Source: Marinospirillum sp.
GTDB taxonomy: Bacteria; Pseudomonadota; Gammaproteobacteria; Pseudomonadales; Halomonadaceae
DNA length: 7,875 nucleotides
Direction: 5' to 3'
Assembly (NCBI GenBank): GCA_007116865.1
Contig: SKHR01000211.1
Span: 1-7,875 of the forward strand
The notes beneath the pieces were generated by a model, which worked only from the letters and a program-made list of their open reading frames with translations, was not told the origin of the DNA and made no database searches. Made by a program: the position numbers and the translations under genes. Positions 5,463 through 7,875 of this stretch are shown piece after piece; the stretch's first letter is position 1; every line of letters starts with the position of its first letter.

Positions 5463-6338
5463 TTAACCGCGTGCAGCGGCGATCACCCTTGGGCGCACCC
5501 AGGCATGATTGATCCATAACGCCAGCAGAATCACGCCGGCACCCAAGCCTAAACGTACCAAATCTACATCACGATTCCAGATCAGCAAATTGACCAGCAA
5601 CCCTGCGGGCACCAGGGCGTTGTTCATGATCCCCAGCGCTCCAGCATCCACCAGGGTCGCGCCTTTGTTCCATAAAAAATAGCCCAGCCCCGAAGCCACC
5701 ACACCCAGCCAGATCAGCACACCCCACTGCAAGCTGGAAACAGGCAGGCGCGACCAGTTGCCAAACAAGAGCATGCCCATCAAAGCGACCAGCAAAGCGC
5801 CCAAATAGAAGTAGCCAAACACTTGATGATGGGCCAGGCTCTGATCCTGACGCTGCATCACCCATTTATAGGCCACCTGACCGAAGGCAAAACACAGGTT
5901 GGCCGCCTGAACCAGCATGAAACCAAGGAAAAAATCAGAACTCAACGAGTCATAACGTATGATGGCCGCACCGATCACCGCCAGCCCTGCCGTGAGCAGG
6001 TAACCCAGGGTAAAGCGCCGGTTCATCCAGTCATCCAGCAAGGCGATATACACGGGGGTAAAAATGGTGAACAGTACCACCTCGGGCACACTCAACAGAG
6101 TGAAAGACTGGTAAAAACACAGATACATGATGCCCAGCTGGATGCCACCAATGCCCATCAACTGTAACTTCAGCCCATTGGCGACTCGATGGCGCAACAG
6201 CAAAGGCAAAAACACCAGGCTGGCCAACAGGGTTCGAGTCAGAACCGCAAAATAGGCATCCACATCCGCTGCCAGATATACCCCGATCAGACTGAAAGAA
6301 AAGGCCCATAACAGGGTGACTGCCCACAAATAAATCAT
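5463..6338 (-). CDS. bioP: Biotin transporter BioP/YigM (EamA/DMT superfamily)
   Basis: An inner-membrane permease of 291 residues with ten predicted membrane segments arranged as two EamA repeats (about 1-125 and 137-280). It matches E. coli YigM, reported as a biotin transporter, along its length. The clearest shared stretches are WAFSFSLIGVYLA (11-23), VDAYFAVLTRTLLASLVFLP, GIQLGIMYL, VIGAAIIRYDSLSSDFFLGF and, near the C-terminus, VVASGLGYFLWN followed by GATLVDAGALGIMNN and VPAGLLVNLLIW. This comparison is from memory. The ATG at 6338 has GGAG 10 nt upstream. The 5' region carries a promoter and an inverted repeat of the BirA operator type, which independently supports a biotin role. An 82-bp gap separates it from the outer-membrane protein gene downstream. 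A general amino-acid or amine exporter function is the main alternative for this superfamily. Confidence 0.9.
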   Translation of the reverse strand: MIYLWAVTLLWAFSFSLIGVYLAADVDAYFAVLTRTLLASLVFLPLLLRHRVANGLKLQLMGIGGIQLGIMYLCFYQSFTLLSVPEVVLFTIFTPVYIALLDDWMNRRFTLGYLLTAGLAVIGAAIIRYDSLSSDFFLGFMLVQAANLCFAFGQVAYKWVMQRQDQSLAHHQVFGYFYLGALLVALMGMLLFGNWSRLPVSSLQWGVLIWLGVVASGLGYFLWNKGATLVDAGALGIMNNALVPAGLLVNLLIWNRDVDLVRLGLGAGVILLALWINHAWVRPRVIAAARG

Positions 6339-6341
6339 GCT

Positions 6342-6373
6342 CTGTTAACTCCAGAAGTTTTTAAAGTTAACAA
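6342..6373. promoter_or_regulatory. Probable BirA (biotin repressor) operator
   Basis: Read on the minus strand, the half-sites are TTGTTAACT and AGTTAACAG, separated by 14 bp; the arms match at 8 of 9 positions. The E. coli bio operator has half-sites TTGTAAACC and GGTTTACAA at similar spacing, so size, symmetry and the TTGTWAAC core agree. The site abuts the -10 box TATACT, covers the expected transcription start and contains the GGAG ribosome binding site of bioP. BirA loaded with biotinyl-AMP would therefore block transporter transcription when biotin is plentiful. Binding is inferred, not shown. Confidence 0.75.
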
Positions 6374-6403
6374 AGTATAGCGCGGAACCTTTAATCAAAA
6401 CAA
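6374..6403 (-). promoter_or_regulatory. Sigma-70-type promoter of bioP
   Basis: On the minus strand the -10 box is TATACT (6379-6374, five of six consensus bases) and the -35 box is TTGTTT (6403-6398), with an 18-bp spacer. The start of transcription should fall near 6367, within the adjoining inverted repeat, giving a leader of about 30 nt. Confidence 0.6.
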
Positions 6404-6441
6404 ATATCACAAAACCTATCGAAAAATTAATTAATTTAAAT

Positions 6442-6471
6442 TTTACCTATGAAAAGACTTCGTGTAACAAT
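6442..6471 (+). promoter_or_regulatory. Possible promoter of the dihydrolipoamide-dehydrogenase-like gene
   Basis: TTTACC (6442-6447) and AACAAT (6466-6471) are 18 bp apart, each matching four of six consensus bases. The -10 is preceded by TGT, giving an extended -10 element. An AT-rich tract (6421-6444) lies immediately upstream and could serve as an UP element. The call is tentative. Confidence 0.35.
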
Positions 6472-6501
6472 AGCCGAAATTCATTAAGGAGCCAGTTTTC
6501 G

Positions 6502-7875
6502 ATGCAACCAATTAAAGTAGATGTCACGATTTTAGGAACCGGCACTGCAGGCATGGGCGCTTATCGTGCCGCCAAAGCCGCAGGAAAACGAGTACTACTG
6601 CTTGAGCCCTATCACTATGGCACCACCTGCGCCCGTGTCGGCTGCATGCCAAGCAAGCTCTTGATCGCAGCGGCTGAAGCGGCTCACCAGGCACACACTG
6701 CAGAAGGTTTTGGGGTGCACTTGCCGGGTGGTTACCGGGTGGATGGCCGCGAAGTCATGCAGCGAGTCAAAAGTGAACGCGACCGCTTTGTGGGTTTTGT
6801 GGTGGAAGATGTTGAAGCCTTTGATCCCGCGGATCGACTGAAAACCTCCGCCACATTGATTGGCCCCAAGCGCTTGCAAACTGCCGAAGGCCAGCTGATT
6901 GATACACAAACACTCATTGTTGCTACCGGCTCTTCGCCCTTTATTCCTGAGTTTTTCAAGCAGGCAGAAGATCGCCTGATCATCAATGATGACCTTTTTG
7001 ACTGGGACGATCTGCCAGAGTCAGTCGCCGTGTTTGGGCCGGGAGTGATCGGTTTGGAGCTAGGCCAAGCCCTGCATCGTTTGGGGGTTCGAGTGCGCAT
7101 TTTTGGCAAGGGCGGCAATGTGGGGCCTTTGCAAGATCCCAAAATTCGCCAACTGGCTGCGGAGATTTTTGCCGCCGAGTTTCCCTTTTTGCCTGATGCC
7201 CAGGTAAGCGCTATTCAACGCACTGACGCAGGTGTTGCCATCACCTTTAACGATGACACAGGACAAAGTCACACCGAAACCTTTGACTATCTGCTTGCCG
7301 CAACCGGACGTCGCCCCAACCTGGAAGGCTTGAATCTGGCTGAAGCTGGTATTGCCACCGATGAACAGGGGCAACCCTTGGTTGATCCACTCACTCTCGC
7401 TTGCCGGTATCCCAATGGCTCACCGGCACCCGTTTTCATCGCCGGTGATGCCAATAATGACCGCCCGCTTTTACATGAAGCCAGCGACGAAGGCCGGATT
7501 GCCGGGGGCAATGCTGCGGCCTGGCCAAGGATTCAGCCCGGTCATCGCCGCACGCCCTTGGCGGTGGTTTTTTCTGATCCACAAATCGCCCAGGCTGGGC
7601 AGACCTTCACTGAGCTGTTATCCAGTCAGGGGGAGGATCAACTGGCGATCGGAGAAGTCAGCTTTAGTAATCAAGGACGTTCACGCGTCATGCGGGTTAA
7701 CAAAGGGCTGTTAAGGGTCTATGCTGATAAAAAAACCGGCTTGTTGTTGGGGGCAGAAATGCTCGGCCCCAGAGCAGAGCATCTGGCCCACCTGCTGGCT
7801 TGGGTGATTCAGCAGCAGTTGAGCGTTGAGCAACTTCTCGCCATGCCTTTTTACCACCCGGTGATTGAGGAAGGC
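6502..7875 (+). CDS. Dihydrolipoamide-dehydrogenase-like FAD disulfide oxidoreductase (3' end off the window)
   Basis: The first 458 codons of a class I pyridine-nucleotide disulfide oxidoreductase; the family is about 460-480 residues, so little is missing. In order: the FAD-binding GTGTAG (12-17), the redox-active disulfide C43-ARVG-C48 followed by MPSK, the NAD(P)-binding GPGVIG (179-184), the second FAD motif AGDA (314-317), and the dimerisation domain with the catalytic pair H452 and E457 in FYHPVIEEG. These fit dihydrolipoamide dehydrogenase (E3), which reoxidises dihydrolipoyl groups. No 2-oxoacid dehydrogenase subunit is nearby, so this looks like a stand-alone paralogue whose partner is unknown. 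At the end of the second nucleotide-binding strand, where E3 usually has an acidic residue for NAD, the sequence is RIFGKGG (199-205), so cofactor preference may differ. The start has TAAGGAG 10 nt upstream. The gene is divergent from bioP. Soluble transhydrogenase is excluded by the second cysteine. Confidence 0.88.
   Translation, partial: MQPIKVDVTILGTGTAGMGAYRAAKAAGKRVLLLEPYHYGTTCARVGCMPSKLLIAAAEAAHQAHTAEGFGVHLPGGYRVDGREVMQRVKSERDRFVGFVVEDVEAFDPADRLKTSATLIGPKRLQTAEGQLIDTQTLIVATGSSPFIPEFFKQAEDRLIINDDLFDWDDLPESVAVFGPGVIGLELGQALHRLGVRVRIFGKGGNVGPLQDPKIRQLAAEIFAAEFPFLPDAQVSAIQRTDAGVAITFNDDTGQSHTETFDYLLAATGRRPNLEGLNLAEAGIATDEQGQPLVDPLTLACRYPNGSPAPVFIAGDANNDRPLLHEASDEGRIAGGNAAAWPRIQPGHRRTPLAVVFSDPQIAQAGQTFTELLSSQGEDQLAIGEVSFSNQGRSRVMRVNKGLLRVYADKKTGLLLGAEMLGPRAEHLAHLLAWVIQQQLSVEQLLAMPFYHPVIEEG

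Noticed and set aside
6595..7511. Several minus-strand open frames opposite the flavoenzyme gene
   Set aside because: The plus strand carries every expected motif of a disulfide oxidoreductase across this span, and the antisense frames resemble nothing I recognise.
6502..7875. Mercuric reductase or soluble transhydrogenase (SthA) for the flavoenzyme
   Set aside because: There is no N-terminal mercury-binding domain, and the C-terminal end keeps the His-Glu pair. SthA lacks the second active-site cysteine, which is present here.

Overview
The window is ordinary chromosomal DNA of moderate GC content from a gammaproteobacterium. The evidence is the set of gene families: a GlpG-type rhomboid protease, a YeaC/DUF1315 protein, a DUF2797 protein, TamA, an NAD kinase of the E. 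coli NadK type, and a YigM/BioP-type biotin transporter. From memory, the run NAD kinase - metallophosphoesterase - rhomboid - YeaC - DUF2797 also occurs in Pseudomonas and relatives, so a Pseudomonadales/Oceanospirillales-like host is likely. The genus cannot be named from the sequence. There are no tRNA or rRNA genes, insertion sequences, CRISPR arrays or phage genes.

Layout. Eight genes lie on the minus strand and are read from right to left; one lies on the plus strand. At the right edge is a dihydrolipoamide-dehydrogenase-like flavoenzyme (6502 to beyond the window end, plus strand). Across a 163-bp AT-rich divergent promoter region from it is the biotin transporter bioP/yigM (5463-6338, minus). 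An inverted repeat of the BirA (biotin repressor) type sits just downstream of the transporter's -10 box and reaches its ribosome binding site. After an 82-bp gap come a small outer-membrane beta-barrel protein (4877-5380), nadK (3987-4880, 4-bp overlap) and a PPP-family metallophosphoesterase (2970-3971, 15-bp gap). A Rho-independent terminator (2869-2899) follows. It ends only 9 bp before the start codon of glpG (2011-2859). glpG is followed by yeaC (1751-2011, 1-bp overlap), a DUF2797 zinc-finger protein (925-1746, 4-bp gap) and tamA (938 to beyond the left edge, 14-bp overlap).

How the genes fit together. Two tightly packed minus-strand groups are visible: OMP-nadK-phosphoesterase, and glpG-yeaC-DUF2797-tamA. 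The first pairs NADP synthesis with a phosphatase of unknown substrate. The second mixes membrane proteolysis, outer-membrane assembly and two uncharacterised proteins. The best-supported regulatory finding is the probable BirA operator at bioP. The most interesting unexplained protein is DUF2797, whose cysteine-rich N-terminal half is followed by a degenerate GIY-YIG-like segment. No obviously new multi-gene defence or metabolic system was found.
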